In this document: positions 24,401 through 34,700 of the stretch, piece after piece
Layout of the letters: every line of letters begins with the position of its first letter
How positions within the stretch are numbered: position 1 is the stretch's first letter
Assembly: GCF_029227915.1 (NCBI RefSeq)
Contig: NC_079880.1
Location: forward strand, 22,506,501 to 22,570,500
From: Hydractinia symbiolongicarpus
Lineage: Eukaryota > Cnidaria > Hydrozoa > Anthoathecata > Hydractiniidae
Reading direction: 5' to 3'
DNA: 64,000 nucleotides
Notes under the pieces: model-generated
What the model saw: the letters and a program-made list of their open reading frames with translations, nothing else
Database searches by the model: none
What the model was told of the DNA's origin: nothing
Position numbers and translations under genes: made by a program

Positions 24401-24900
24401 CTCACTGAAGCTCCTCTCCACCTAACTTCCTGAACACAACACATGTCAACAGATCTACGTTCTAACATTTCAACTACTTCACCTGCTCTACCTCTCAGAG
24501 TACCAACATTTACACTAGCCATCCTCAACCTAGTGTTATCTACCTTGCGATGTGATAGCTGGGTAACGGTCTGACGATGCTCACATCTGACATCTGTCCT
24601 ACCGTGCGCGACACCTTCACTCCTTAGAGTTCCAGCCCCGTTTACGCAGTTTGTCTGATTAACTATTCTTACGGCCATTAATAAAGAGTTTTGGCATTGT
24701 TTTACAGCTGGATGCCCTTCCTAGCGCCAACCGTTCACAGACCGGACTGGGTGTTTTTTAAAGTGACACCATCACTATGTGGCATTTCATGGGACTTCCA
24801 CAATCGCCCCTTTAAACTAAGGTATGGTGGAGGACGTTCAACTCCTCTCTTGTCTCTTAAGGAGACCCTTCATCTTTGACTCTAATAAATTTAATTCTCC
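21460..24900 (-). mobile_element. RTE-like non-LTR retrotransposon, apparently full-length ORF
   Basis: The minus-strand element ends in a (GAT)n tail (seen as TCATCATCATCATCATCATT at 21460-21480) just after ACGGACGTTAAGCCGAGAA. A short trinucleotide-type tail and a combined endonuclease-reverse transcriptase ORF are typical of RTE-type LINEs. The 5' leader (about 24680-24900) includes GCGCTAGGAAGGGCATCCAG, a phrase familiar from RTE-like elements. The true 5' boundary is uncertain and may extend to about 25060. Two truncated relatives lie at 31322 and 36072. Confidence 0.8.
21487..24678 (-). CDS. LINE endonuclease-reverse transcriptase polyprotein
   Basis: An uninterrupted 1063-residue ORF with its ATG at 24678. 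Residues ~53-293 form an AP-like endonuclease (VNVGTLRG, CVQEVRW, GGDFNGHVG, QIDYF, SQHRLLVCD). Residues ~565-785 form the reverse transcriptase, with NYRGLKL, FGFVPGRGTTDA, the catalytic AFVDLEKAFD, HQGSVLSPLLF and YADDLVLIAE (YADD at 741-744). Residues ~797-842 hold a Cys/His-rich finger resembling a PHD/RING-like zinc ribbon (CGVCRKG, CQTCKHWVHKKC, CKRC) between RT and the C-terminal segment. The C-terminus has LYGSETWAVKQ, LNWLGHLERMEEDNW and GRPRKTW, common in this class. All expected catalytic residues look intact, so the copy may be recent and possibly still competent for target-primed reverse transcription. Confidence 0.9.
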   Translation of the reverse strand: MAVRIVNQTNCVNGAGTLRSEGVAHGRTDVRCEHRQTVTQLSHRKVDNTRLRMASVNVGTLRGRAGEVVEMLERRSVDMCCVQEVRWRGASVRFVEGRKARYKLFWIGNSDGYGGVGIFVAEKWVEKVIDVMRVNSRIIVIKFLIGNRIVTFLSVYAPQCGLSEEDKDKFYDELIAVTSKFGDTELVMVGGDFNGHVGKSSEGCRGVHGGYGFGSRNKEGERLLEFGMATDMVVCNTSFSKRQSRLITYESGGCKTQIDYFLVRKSDKKVVKDVKVISGEECVSQHRLLVCDIILKSVREAKGKYRPRRKVWKLKEEIVARQFSAKVQQLAYNSQCDSDNVESTWTTLKNCLLEASDDTCGWTKGPARHRQTWWWNNEVDQCIKEKRKLWKEWKSGGSKNIYLEAKRRARTAVYKAKSEAERNRFADVLRREDQRNEVFKIAKQMKKTNQDIVGEKCIRNDEGVLASTEEEKRVAWKNHYQRLLNTEFDWDEGNLSDDDVVEGPAMQIKTEWVVEAIRKMKIGKAAGVSGIVAEMVKASGYIGVKLITSLANQIIKDGAIPSEWQSSVIVNCFKGKGDALERGNYRGLKLVDQVMKVIERVIDKLLRERIDIDKMQFGFVPGRGTTDAIFLLRQLQEKYLGKKKNLYFAFVDLEKAFDRVPRKVIWLAMRKLGVDEWLVTMVQSMYSNARSRVRINDSLSDEFSVNVGVHQGSVLSPLLFILVLEALSMEFRTGCPWELLYADDLVLIAESMEELVKKFEKWKKGLEEKGLKVNTAKSKVMISSIAAKCDLVVGKWPCGVCRKGVGSNSIFCQTCKHWVHKKCSSISGRLRAGIQFVCKRCKGEIIENEVFPALMMYNSGSLEIVKNFCYLGDMLGSEGGVGRSVTCRIGSAWKKFRELLPLLTSRVLSIEVKGRLYEACVRSVMLYGSETWAVKQEDLDRLERNDMRMVRWMCNASLRDRKSSDELRSRLSLCRIKDVIQIKRLNWLGHLERMEEDNWVRKCRDLIVPGAKPRGRPRKTWQEVIRTDLIERKLSLDLTQSRSDWKRVINIPRPTHASMENGR

Positions 24901-27900
24901 AATAACCGTTTCATCAGTCAAAAAGGGAAAATTATTAGAGATGGCCTTAGGTGACTCCAACTTAATTAGTTGTCCTACGGGTGAAGTGGACGGTAGCTTA
25001 CGGTCGGTCTGTCGGCGAAATAAAAATAATTTTATTGAAAATGCATGTCGAAACAGCAAAAAAAATAATAATAAAAAACAATGAAGGAGGGTGTTACGAC
25101 AAGCATATTTTTATATGTCTTTTCGCATAATGAACGCAGTTAATATTTTTTTGTTGCAAAGGAAAAATAATAATAATTTGTCTCACTACAAAAAATGTTT
25201 GGATAAGTTTTTTCTCTTGTTTTAAATTATTAAAGTAACTAGCTGTCAAGGTGAAAAGATTGAAATATTTGCATGCTCAAAAACTTGCTTCTTAAAGTTA
25301 TGCAATAAGAATATTTCTTGTGCTGTTTTGGAAGTTATAGAGAATATACTTGTCATGTTTCGAAAGTTATACAGCAAGTTATTCTCCCACTTACAATAAT
25401 AAAAAAAAGAAAAATTGATTTTGATAAAAAATGTTAGTGTTCTTTTGATGTTTTTTGCACAGTCTTATAAGAAAATCTAAATTTAAGTGCAAAATCTTTT
25501 TATAATTTGGTTGACAATATTTAAAGTCTTACGCAGCATTAAAATTATTCATTAAAATATATAACGAAGAAGGGTGTTACGACAAGCATATTCTACCTTG
25601 TTTTTGTTATTTTTCCTGACTGGTATCGTCTGAAAGTCTTGCAGTATTACATTTTAGCGTAATTTCAAGCATATATAATAAGCATAACGAAGGAGGGTGT
25701 TACGACAATAATAATCTGTCTTGTTTTACACTTGTGTGAAAATTTAAACTTTTGTTTAACCACATAACTACTTTTGTGATTACAAAATTAGTGCATCGCG
25801 CATTTTAGTTTTATCAGGCTTAACAACGGTTGTCCTAGAGTAAGATTTCGTTTAATATAATTGTAGGTTGACATTCAACCAACAAAACATAACATCATTG
25901 ATTATCTTCTAAACTCATTATATTTTCACAAGATGGGATCAGAAATATTTTTTTTTTCAAAATTTTTTACTTTAAAACTTTTTGGTTGATATTATTATTT
26001 TTTTGTTTTCGTGTAAGTCTGGGTCAGTCAGGCCAGTAAAACAACTAATTAAGTTGGAGTCATCTTATTTAAAAAATTAATTTATGATTAAATATAGGAT
26101 TGGAAATTTATGACGAAGATATATAATCAAAAAATGAATATTCAAATTTATTTTAATAAACAAACATTGCATTGCTAGTTTTGTTTCATTAATTGTGTAT
26201 TAGACACCTAGTTTTGAGGCCTGTGGGTGTCGAAGCTTTGCCAATTTTTAGGATATTGTTATGCTACATTTAGCTTTAAGACAATTTTTTTTAAACCAAT
26301 TAACCACATCATGCTTGTCACATTACTCCCATAATTTTTGTGCAGATTTTCTTAAGCCGAAGTAACAAAAACAAGGCCAGCAACCCTAAAACTCATCTTC
26401 TACTCCTTCCGCATGTATGGCAGGAGTGGGTTTACTTTTCTTTACCAACAAAAAGAGCAAGTCCTCCAGCCACATACACTAAAAAAAAGTTTTGTGTGAT
26501 GTGGCATTCAGACTATAGAACAACGACAAAATAATGCTGTGGAAGATTCCTATTCCGAATTTAGCTTTTGTGTTATTTGCTATGGTCATACTCTCAACAC
26601 TTTAAACTCCCCACCTTCTAAGCATCTAAACAATGTTTTTTGTGGTAACATTCATTTCTGGAAAGATAAAAGTAGACCTCGATTCGTAGTTACTAAGCAA
26701 AAACAGAAGGAATCAAATGTTTAAGCTTAACGTCATTGGGTTACAACTAAATGGTGTTAAGACTTAACTTGAGGTGCGTCAAGAATAAAATCAGTCTTAT
26801 TTTACACACGCATTTTGACATAAGCATTACAAATTTCAAAAGAATTAAAGATATTTCTTATGATATCAAAGGCCCCAAATTCAATTTAAAAAATGAATTG
26901 AATAATATCAATGTCATGTTATGAACATGATAGTTTATCCTAGGCTACGTTTAACGGCTACAGCATTAAAGGATAAATAAAATTATCCTACATCACTCAA
27001 TACGATATGATTCCTATAGGATGGTTACCATGTATAACACAACCAATTTTTCATAGCTATAAGTGTAGAAACTCTTATACAACTATAGCCTTGTTTCCAT
27101 GTTGTTTACCATTGTAAACACAACTTTATGAGGAGAAAGTGTGACATAAAACCTAAAAAAGGAAAAGCCTTTTTTCCAAGTTAATTCACATTTGAAAATG
27201 TGGCTAGCCTTGTTTTCAATTATTTACATCTGGAAATATCAGTAATAGAAATCCAGTGCAAATTTAAAATGAGACGATTTCCACCTCTAAAACTAGAAGT
27301 CAGTGACAAAAGGAGAGCACTTATGTGGTCTGTAGAAAACTACCACCCTAAACACTACCTCAATTGGGGTACCATGTTTTTGAGGGACAAGGTGGAGTTT
27401 TAACCCTTCGTTCCTGGTAGTAAAGCATATAAAAAGTGCTTTAAAGAAAAGCTTATTTCGATAAAAAAATTAAAGATGGTAATACACAATTCACAGTTTC
27501 AGTTAACCATTGTTTAAAGAAATTTTTCTTTTTTTACAATGAGATTGAAACTTTTATGAGTAAAGAAGGCTCTGACCATGAAAAAAAGTAAAATAATTTT
27601 TTTGTGAAAATTTTTGGGGAAAAAGTTACAATTCCTTTACATATTTTACGTAGGGTTACTGCCCACAACATACTATCTAAATTTCAATGCCGTGTGACTG
27701 ATTATTTCTTGAGAAAATGAAAAATATTCATAATGCCTAAAGTCAAAGTCTTGTTAAATCCACTCTGTTTCCTTTTTTTAATACAGAAAATGAGTGAACA
27801 ACTTAAACCGTCTCTAGGAGGTGTACTCCGAAATCATGTATTGCTGACTTCTATACTAAGTTGGGTGACACTTAAGCTTTATGCCTTCTTTTAATGGATA

Positions 27901-28765
27901 CTAGGCTTAATCTACCTACTCTTACTCACTTGAGGGTGGGAGTCAGATTTATATATTGGTTAATTTAGATATAATAGACCAAGGGAATTTAAAATGGAGG
28001 AAGATGTAGCTAATAGGGAAACAAACTAAAATAACACTGGAAGTAACGCTTTAACTAACATGCTTTCTATGCTTTGAAAGTTGGCTGTACGGTTATTACA
28101 ATTACATAATGTTCTATAAAACGACTTTCCTTTCACTATAAATATTTCAACAAGGCATTTTCGTAGTAATGCTGCAAGTCAAGTCTTCCATGTCCACCAT
28201 TTTAAAATAACAAAAAAAATGTAAATAAATTCGAATATTACAGACCCGATCTAAACCACGTATTGACTTATTGATTTGAAGATAAAAAATGTATATTTTT
28301 TGATAAAAAATAAAAGAGATACCTTCTGTTATAATAAAACATCTGAGCTAAAAATAAGATAAGATATTCAAAATAAAAACAAAACAAAAATGTTAAAGGG
28401 TTAAATTTGGAACAGCAGTCCGTGAATTACTATATTGCCATAAAATTGTCTTAAGTGCAGTATCGCTATCTCTGTGCCGGGGTGAGTATACATATGTATC
28501 ACATGTATCACAAAATATTCTCCTTATTTCACTGAAAACTAAACACAAAACAAAACAAAAAAAAATACAAGATTTTTTTATAAAATCTATTTTCTTTAAC
28601 TTAACTCATTTGGCTATTACTGAATAATACTAATATTTTTTTTGAAATAATATATTAACATAACAACACCCGTCTGTAATTAGATGCTTTATAAATGCCG
28701 GATCAGTAAAGGAAAAACAGTACACGAGAAGCTCACACACCCGAAACACAAAAACACGAGAAAAT
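24901..28765. other. Intergenic region upstream of the homeodomain gene
   Basis: AT-rich with no domain-bearing exon. It carries three copies of a conserved AAGGAGGGTGTTACGACAA-type block (listed separately) and a 24-base block at 26041 that is the inverted copy of 24951-24976. Short open frames near 26340, 26539 and 27200 have no recognisable homology. The 3' part should hold the promoter of the gene starting at 28766. Confidence 0.5.
25081..25710 (+). repeat. Three dispersed copies of a conserved ~20-28 bp motif
   Basis: GAAGGAGGGTGTTACGACAA occurs near 25083, again as GAAGAAGGGTGTTACGACAA near 25567 and as GAAGGAGGGTGTTACGACAA near 25686. The first two continue with GCATATT. The surrounding sequence is A/T-rich and much less similar, so the block stands out. 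Its origin (repeat unit, transposon end or binding site) is unknown. Confidence 0.7.
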
Positions 28766-31700
28766 ATGACCACCAATAGTTTATCTGAGACTGACTCTAT
28801 TAATTGTGATCAGTGTAATGCCAGTTATAATTCTGTGAAAATTAAACCTGTTTATGATAAGGATGGAATTGTGTGTGGCCATAGATGTGATTATTGTCGA
28901 ATGGAAAATGTTCAAAATGCACGTAGATGCGAACTAACGAAATGTGAGCAAACATTTGGAAAGGTACTAAACCTTAGAATCATTCCTGCTAAATTTTATG
29001 ATTTACCAGATGGCAAAGCTAAAAATGACATCATCACTCAATTTGGACTTACAAAAGATACAAAAGCCTGCTGTAACACCTGTTATCTTAGGATTAGCAG
29101 GGCAGTACAAAAGTCAAAAATATTTACTGCCTACCAAAAGGAACAGTTAGAAATCAGTGTGGCAAAGGAATCATTGAAAAACGATAGTTCTAACCAAAAT
29201 ACCAGCAATGTAACAGGGAACAAGTCGGACCTTCTAGGGGACAAAATTTGTTACTCAGGTCCCCAATTCAGAAGAAAAGAAGGAATGATTCCCTTTTGGC
29301 TAAAATCAAAACAATCTGATGATAAGAAAAAGGATAACACTCTGGCTGAAGAAAAATGTTTTAAATCAAGTAAGGATTACGATCAAAGTGATTATACAGA
29401 AGAAAGCTTTTTTTATGATCAAAAATACGAGACTGAAGACAATGATAATTTCTCACATGATGACACTTATAGACCGCCTACAGACTGCCATATTAAACCA
29501 ATGACTAGTCCACCCAAAACAAGATCAAGAAGAGTTAAAAAGCCAGTTCGTTACACACAGGATGCCTCAAATTTTGTTGTTAATGAGGATAGTGAATATA
29601 ACAATATTGAAGAGGACCAGGAGCACGAGCCCAAAAGATTGGTGTGTACTACAGACATGAATGAGTCATATGAAAAGGAGGAAACAAAAGATATGAATAT
29701 TACAGAGCCAGTCAATACTAAAAATGTTCAGCTTCAAGTCAATGAAAATGGTATGTATTTCCTTTATAATAATACAGAGTGTATGTGTGTGCCTGTGTGT
29801 CTGTAACAGGTAAAGTGGATGTGTTCATTCTTATTTGATGTGGCCAAAAAAGGTATATATGTCTAAAATGTTAAATTTTCTGACATTACGGTGTGACATC
29901 GATAACACTACTTTAATGTCAATATCTTATATTAAAATAATGAAGCCATTACAGTGCGCAGTGTAGGCCAAATAACTTGGAAACAAAGTGATGACGTCAG
30001 TCATTTTTTTACCGCGTGGGACCACCTGGGGCCAATTTGGTTAAGTTTTCCAAATCTGGTTCCCCAAACGTTTCGGAATGGACAGGTTAATGACGTCATC
30101 AAAAATCTTTAAACCCCAATATCTCTGCAACTGTTGGTCAAAAGTACATGGTCCCATACATTTTCTTGATCAGTGCTTCAAGCTCTGCACAATAGAGGCA
30201 ACGTGAAAACCAGGTTCTTTTTTCAAATGATGCATGCAATCTTTTTAACTCTGGCAGTTTATTCATGCTTACAATGAAGGACTTAAGGATTATCTCTACG
30301 GTTGTTTTAAAAATAATTTGTTTTCCATTCATTTTTCAATTGCTTCAAAAAAATCAAAATTAATTTGTTTCAGCGATTTGTTAAATTCGTTTTGTTCAAA
30401 TCGTGTTAAAATCGCTTCTAATATAGTTGTGCATAATAGCGCAATTAATTTAAATGAACTGCCTATATCTTTGTTCTTTGGTTTTGCTAACATCAAAGGG
30501 GATCATATGGAACTTGCGATCATATGAAGTTTAAGCAACATCGTGTTTTGTTCTAAAAGCATTGACATGCGATTATACAACTTTTGCTCTACAAAAATCA
30601 AAACAGGATCATTGCAGTTTAAACAATGTCATATTTTGTTCTAAAACCATCAAAACAAATTTGTTAAAAATTTTAAAGCAAATTGTATATATATATATAC
30701 TTTGTTTGTATCTTTTGGTTAATTGCTTTGTAAGGAAATAATTAGGTATAATTATACGCCAGTACTTTTGAAGTTTGTTTCATCTTTAAAACATTTAAAA
30801 GTAATTTACTTGAACTATTTGTCGTTTTAATTTTTTTTTTCACTATAAAAAACTTTGTAGTCAATAAAGCCTGTAGACAAATCCACTTAGGCAAAAGGTC
30901 AATCAAAAAAGTTATTTACCTAACGTCAGCAGTGCAGTGCAAATAAGAAAATTTGCGAAATTTGTTTATTCTTTGTCTGTAATGTATAGAGGTTGAAACG
31001 CTGTTCAAAATAATGTACAGGATCATATGTTCTCGACAAACGCCCAAGGTGATACAGGGATTAAAAATTTTGCTGACGTCAGCAATGACCCATCAAAACC
31101 TAAAATATTTTTTTAGAAATTTGGATACCTGTTGCCTTTACCGTATAGATCTTGAAACGCTGATCAAGAAAATGGTCAACAAGCTGTCCATTCTGAAACA
31201 GATGTTGGGACCCATGTTTGGGAAAATTGCCCAAATTGGTCCTAGGTGGTCCCTAGTTACCCACGCGGTAAAATATCATTTACGTCACCACCTCGTTTCC
31301 AAGTTATTTGGCCTCAAAGTCAAGGGGAGAGATTGCTTGAGTTTGGAATGGCAACGGACATGGTGGTTTGCAACACATCATTCAGTAAGAGACAGAGTAG
31401 GCTGATAACATGAGTCAGGTGGTTGTAAGACACAGATAGATTACTTCCTAATTAGAAAGTCAGACAAGAAAGTGGTGAAGGACGTGAAAGTTATATCGGG
31501 GGAAGAGTGTGTTTCCCAGCATAGGTTGCTGGTTTGTGATATTATCTTGAAGAGTGTTAAAGAAGCCAAGGGAAAGTACAGGCCACGTCGAAAAGTCTGG
31601 AAGCTGAAGGAAGAGATTGTAGCAAGACAATTTAGTGCAAAAGTTCAGCAGTTAGCCCACAATGGTCAATGTGATAGCGACAATGTTGAAAGTACTTGGA

Positions 31701-34700
31701 CTACTTTGAAGAATTGTCTTCTAGAAGCTTCTGATGATACCTGTGGGTGAACGAAAGGACCAGCTAGACATAGACAGACCTGGTGGTGGAATAATGAGGT
31801 TGACCAGTGTATAAAGGAAAAAAGGAAACTTTGGAAAGAGTGGAAGTCAGGTGGTAGTAATAATATTTACTTAGAAGCTAAGCGTCGCGCTCGTACAGCA
31901 GTGTATAAGGCAAAATCAGAAGCAGAGAGAAACAGATTTGCAGATGTGTTAAGAAGGGAAGACCAGCGCAATGAGGTATTCAAGATAGCAAAGCAAATGA
32001 AGAAGACTAATCAAGATGTTGTAGGTGAGAAGTGTATACGTAATGATGAAGGTGTTTTGGCTAGCACAGAGGAGGAGAAAAGGGTAGCTTGGAAGAATCA
32101 TTATCAGAGATTGCTTAACACTGAGTTTGATTGGGACGAGGATAATTTGTCTGATGATGATGTTGTAGAAGGGCCAGCTATGCAGATCAAGACAGAATGG
32201 GTAGTGGAGGCTATTAGGAAGTTGAAGATTGGCAAGGCTGCAGGAGTATCAGGTATTGTTGCAGAGATGGTAAAAGCATCTGGATATATTGGAGTTGAGC
32301 TTATTACAAGTCTTGCTAACCAGATTATAAAGGATGGTGCTATTCCGAGTGAGTGGCAGTCGAGTGTAATAGTGAATTGTTTCAAGGGCAAGGGTGATGC
32401 ATTACAAAGGGGTAACTATAGAGGTTTGAAGTTGGTTGATCAAGTAATGAAAGTTATTGAAAGAGTGATTGATAAGTTACTTAGAGAAAGAATTGATATA
32501 GATAAGATGCAATTTGGTTTTGTTCCAGGGCGTGGCACTACAGATGCAATATTTTTACTCAGACAGCTTCAGGAAAAGTATTTAGAAAAGAGAAAGAATC
32601 TCTATTTTGCCTTTGTAGATTTAGAGAAAGCTTTTGATAGAGTGCCACGTAAAGTTATTTGGTGGGCTATGAGAAAATTAGGTGTGGATGAGTGGCTAGT
32701 TACGATGGTACAGTCTATGTACAGCAATGCTAGAAGTCGTGTCAGGATTAACGATTCACTTAGTGATGAATTTAGTGTAAATGTTGGTGTACATCAGGGT
32801 TCTGTACTTAGTCTTGTATTCTAGTCTTGTCGATGTCGATGGAGTTCAGAACAGGTTGTCCATGGGAGTTATTGTATGCAGATGATTTGGTTCTCATAGC
32901 AGAGTCGATGGAAGAATTAGTTGAAAAGTTTGAGAAGTGGAAGAAAGGACTAGAAGAGAAAGGGCTAAAGGTAAACACAGCAAAGTCTAAAGTCATGATT
33001 AGTAGCATTGCAGCCAAGTGTGACCTTGTAGTTGGAAAGTGGCCTTGTGGAGTTTGCAGGAAAGGGGTTGGTAGTAACTCAATTTTTTGTTAGGCTTGCA
33101 AGCATTGGGTACATAAGAAGTGCAGTAGTATTAGTGGAAGGTTAAGAGCTGACATTTAGTTTGTATGCGAGCGTTGCAAAGGTGAGATTATAGATAATGA
33201 AGTATTTCCAGCTTTAATGATGTACAACAGTGGCTCGTTAGAGATAGTTGAGAACTGCTGTTACTTAGGTGATATGTTGGGCAGTGAAGGTAGTGTTGGA
33301 AGAAGTGTTACTTGCAGGATAGGTTCTTCTTGGAAAAAGTTCAGAGAGTTACTTCCTTTGTTGACTAGCAGAGCTCTGTCAATTGAGATAAAAGGTAGGT
33401 TGTATGAGGCCTGTGTAAGAAGTGTTATGTTGTACGGTAGTGAGACATGGGCAGTGAAACAAGAAGATCTTGACTGTTTAGAAAGGAATGATATGAGAAT
33501 GGTTGGGTGGATGTGTAACGCCAGTCTGAGAGACAGAAAGAGTTCAGATGAGCTAAGAAGCAGGCTAAGTCTCCGTAGAATTAAAGATGTTATCCAGATA
33601 AGAAGATTGAATTGGCTGGGGCACTTTGAAAGAATGGAGGAGGATAATTGGGTAAGAAAGTGTAGAGACTTGATAGTTCCTGGGGCAAAGCCCAGAGGCA
33701 GATCGAGAAAGACTTAGCAGGAGGTTATAAGGACAGACTTAATACAGAGGAAGTTGAGTTTAGATCTAACACAGTCTAGATCAGATTGGAAGAGGGTCAT
33801 TAATATACCCCGTCCAACCCATGCTAGCATGGAAAACGGACGTTAAGCCGAGAATGATGATGATGATGATGAAAGTTTTAATTAAAAAATTTGTATGAGA
33901 TTTGTTTCAAATTTTTATTGAAAAACAAAGCACTTCGAACTACTTTGTATGAAACGAAGTAGTTCATTGCGTTCATATAATCATACGAAAAAATGACAAA
34001 TATTTCAGAAGTAGTTCATAGCGTTCATATAATCATACGAAAAAATGACAAATATTTCAGGAGGTCCCTGGGAGACAATGAAATCTTTGAACCTTTTTTA
34101 AAAATTCTGTAAAATGGTATTATGAACTAACAATATTTTATTCCTTATGGCTGTTTTCCACATTAAAAAAAATTTTCTGCAGAAGGAAAAGGACAAGAAC
34201 AAAACAGAACAGAACAGAAATTTTTTGCCAGTAATTTCCACTATTGTTGCACACATTTTAATTCGAAGTAAAACACTGCGTAATTTTGATAAAATAAAGT
34301 AACCTGATTGGCTAACTAATTTGTATTAATTGTTTTTGCAAAAAAATGCGGAAAAAAAGTTGAACTTGATTCTACTTTTCTCAGAACGAAAAGGAATGGA
34401 AAGTTTTACACTCAGGTGGTGTAATCATTTTAAGTACGCATGCTTAGAAGCTTTTTTGTCTGTTCTGCAAAAAATTTTCCTACGTGGAAAATAGCCTTTA
34501 TGAATAATGGTATCAGAGATCTCCCATTACTGTACTTGTTTAAATGCTAAGCAAGTTTGCAAATCATTCTAGAATTGGGTCATTTTTGATTAAAATTGCA
34601 CGACTTCCTTATCACTGAAGTCACCATTGATTATTTCGTAATACCCAAAGTAGTCCCTGTTTTGATATATCAGTACAAAAAAAACATTTTTTTTTACTGC

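Noticed and set aside
31013-31405. 130-codon frame on the + strand before LINE copy 2
   Set aside because: It is a chance fusion of the right arm of the inverted-repeat element with the truncated LINE start.
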